A stretch of DNA of 8,457 nucleotides from the NCBI GenBank assembly GCA_002348825.1, contig DEBN01000131.1:3961-12417 (forward strand), given 5' to 3'. A model generated the notes under the pieces. It did no database searches. It worked only from the letters and a program-made list of their open reading frames with translations, and was not told where the DNA came from. The DNA is from Gammaproteobacteria bacterium UBA2955 (lineage in GTDB: Bacteria > Pseudomonadota > Gammaproteobacteria > Pseudomonadales > Azotimanducaceae). The translations under genes were made by a program, and so were the position numbers. Below, piece after piece: positions 7,218-8,457 of this stretch (its first letter is position 1; every line of letters starts with the position of its first letter).

Positions 7218-8002
7218 ACAAGCGCATTAATGACGTCTTTTTTCTTCAACGTAGGTCGGTTGGCTGGCTGGTAGGTGAGTATAATGCCACGCCGCTGCCT
7301 AGACGAGTTGTTAGGCTGGGATCCATGCACAGCGAGTGGATCAAAGAAAACCAGCGACCCGGATGGCACCTCGATCGGCACCTGCGCACCGGCATCGAAA
7401 ACAGCTGGATCGGTGTAAAAACCCGCCAATTGTCGCTCGTCATTACACCCGGGCAACATGCCGAACTTATGACTGCCTTTGACAATGTGCAAGCAGCCAT
7501 TGACCACCGAACTGTCGTCAAAATTCACCATAACATTGGGCAAGCGGTCTGCCTCTTGGCAATCGTGAATCCAATAAGGCGTGTCCTGATGCCAAGCGAA
7601 TCCAGATCCTACTTTCGGCGGCTTCAAATTGAGCTTAGCGGTCCACAGGGCCACCTGGGCGCTGCCGATCAACTGACACATCGGGCGCACCAAACGGGGG
7701 TCGTGCACAAGTTGGGCGAATTCTTCATGTAAATCATGCACTGGCTCTATCACACGGATGTCGGCGGCTCCCCGATGATGTTCAAACTGCACCGTTGTAT
7801 GGTCGATGTCAGCGAACAGGTTACCGTCCAATACATAGCGTGTAGCACTGGCACCGGCCACCATGGCCATCGCCGTCTGTACCGCGACTTCGGCCGCCGT
7901 TCGCAAAGCTGCAACCTCCTGCCGTAAAAACGCGCTCCTGCGAACTAAAAAACCGTCCTCCTTATAGGCCTCTAACTCAGCTTTCGACAGCTCCAGAGTC
8001 AA
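7214..8002 (-). CDS. Phytanoyl-CoA dioxygenase (PhyH) family oxygenase, TTG start
   Basis: Predicted cytoplasmic Fe(II)/2-oxoglutarate-dependent dioxygenase of 262 residues, a normal length for bacterial PhyH proteins. The double-stranded beta-helix carries the iron triad: H138 and D140 in FAWHQDTPYW and H226 in PLAVHGSQPN. R237 or R238 in RQRRGIILTYQPA is the likely 2-oxoglutarate anchor. The N-terminal segment AELEAYKEDGFLV is the usual family opening. TTG at 8002 is the only plausible start: it overlaps the stop of the upstream gene as TTGA, a frame stop lies a short way upstream, and the first internal ATG is far inside the domain. No clear ribosome site is present, so translation probably depends on coupling to the CopC-like gene. 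Its stop (TAG) overlaps the convergent amidohydrolase stop. Such enzymes hydroxylate diverse small molecules and the substrate here cannot be inferred. Confidence 0.9.
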   Translation of the reverse strand: MTLELSKAELEAYKEDGFLVRRSAFLRQEVAALRTAAEVAVQTAMAMVAGASATRYVLDGNLFADIDHTTVQFEHHRGAADIRVIEPVHDLHEEFAQLVHDPRLVRPMCQLIGSAQVALWTAKLNLKPPKVGSGFAWHQDTPYWIHDCQEADRLPNVMVNFDDSSVVNGCLHIVKGSHKFGMLPGCNDERQLAGFYTDPAVFDAGAQVPIEVPSGSLVFFDPLAVHGSQPNNSSRQRRGIILTYQPANRPTLKKKDVINALV

Positions 8003-8400
8003 GGTTTGGAGCCCGTACTTACAACCGTAAAATTAAACTCTCCGGCTACAACGGCGTCGCTCGCCGCTGCGGTCGTTCGCCAAACAAACCGGTATCGTCC
8101 AGGCGGCGTGGGCTGCTGTACAAACCCCATCAGATCATTTTCACCCATGCTGTGGAGCCCTAAAACGGCAATTCGAGTGTCATCTTTAATCAATTCTATT
8201 TTCGACGCCGCTGGATCGGGTTCCACGTCAAACCACAGGCGCACATCCGTTACCATTCCACTCACTTTCGAGCCCGATTTCGGAAAACTGTCCAATAACT
8301 TCACATCTGCTTGCACGCATGCTGCAAAGATGAGCAATAACAGGGCAAGAAAAACCCTAACCGGTGTACTCACCGAGTTTTTTGAACTAACCAATTCCAT
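7999..8400 (-). CDS. Exported CopC-like beta-sandwich protein lacking copper ligands
   Basis: Small protein of 133 residues with an N-terminal signal: R15, a hydrophobic core VFLALLLLIFAA (16-27), then probable signal peptidase cleavage after VQA (A31). C28 could instead be a poor lipobox (FAAC), so a lipoprotein is possible. The mature part matches the CopC/YobA-type domain: LLDSFPKSGSKVSG (35-48), VRLWFDVEPDP (53-63), PPGRYRFVWRTTAAASDAVVAGEFNFTV (99-126 region). Typical CopC Cu(II) ligands are absent: the mature protein would begin DVKLL with no N-terminal His, and the DGH of the DGHPxxG motif is replaced by SDAVVAG. One His (H83) with nearby M85 and M91 remains, vaguely like a Cu(I)-type patch. 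The ATG at 8400 is preceded directly by an in-frame TGA and by AGGA 7 bases upstream. It overlaps the dioxygenase gene by 4 bases. The fold assignment is by pattern only. Confidence 0.75.
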   Translation of the reverse strand: MELVSSKNSVSTPVRVFLALLLLIFAACVQADVKLLDSFPKSGSKVSGMVTDVRLWFDVEPDPAASKIELIKDDTRIAVLGLHSMGENDLMGFVQQPTPPGRYRFVWRTTAAASDAVVAGEFNFTVVSTGSKP

Positions 8401-8457
8401 TCACCCATCCTAGACATATCTGCGAATTTACTGCCTTCTATCGCGAAAAATGCACCG
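8401..8457. other. Right-edge non-coding stretch upstream of the CopC-like gene
   Basis: The 57 bases to the window end hold the ribosome site (AGGA, 8408-8411, minus strand) of the CopC-like gene and presumably part of its promoter. I see no clear promoter hexamers and no further gene start. Confidence 0.4.

Noticed and set aside
7202..7732. 176-codon open frame on the plus strand
   Set aside because: It starts inside the amidohydrolase 3' end in another frame and is antisense to the PhyH gene; no recognisable protein features.

Overview
The window looks like a stretch of an ordinary Gram-negative chromosome, most likely a proteobacterium. It is moderately G+C-rich and densely coded, with a lipoprotein, a Sec-exported periplasmic protein and a binding-protein-dependent importer. 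A free-living, possibly marine gammaproteobacterium would fit the mix (glycerol-type ABC importer, AMP-dependent acyl-CoA synthetase, coniferyl-type aldehyde dehydrogenase, phytanoyl-CoA-dioxygenase-like enzyme), but that assignment is inference. I see no RNA genes, CRISPR array, insertion sequence or prophage gene, and no gene-free stretch longer than about 110 bases.

Left block (1-5714, all minus strand, transcribed right to left): acyl-CoA synthetase (5714-4170), then after 34 bases an aldehyde dehydrogenase (4135-2681), then after 86 bases three genes with overlapping ends. These are two ABC ATPases (2594-1614 and 1617-571) and a permease (578 to beyond the left edge). The ATPases and permease closely resemble GlpS, GlpT and GlpP of the glycerol importer known from Rhizobium leguminosarum. 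A second permease and a binding protein would be expected just outside the left edge. The two ATPases have complementary defects, which predicts one working and one degenerate ATP site. The aldehyde dehydrogenase and acyl-CoA synthetase could turn an aldehyde into an acid and then an acyl-CoA. No glycerol kinase or glycerol-3-phosphate dehydrogenase is present here, so the imported substrate may be something other than glycerol, or the catabolic genes may simply be unrelated neighbours.

Middle (5715-7217): a 102-base divergent regulatory gap, then a plus-strand gene for a metal-dependent amidohydrolase with a lipoprotein signal, so it probably works outside the cytoplasm.

Right block (7214-8400, minus strand): an exported CopC-like beta-sandwich protein lacking the usual copper-binding histidines, followed with a 4-base overlap (TTGA) by a PhyH-type Fe(II)/2-oxoglutarate dioxygenase that must start at TTG. 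The dioxygenase gene meets the amidohydrolase gene tail to tail with overlapping stop codons.

No clearly new system is evident. The points most worth a second look are the asymmetric ATPase pair, the link between a glycerol-type importer and an aldehyde/acid activation pair, and the copper-site-less CopC-like protein coupled to a dioxygenase.
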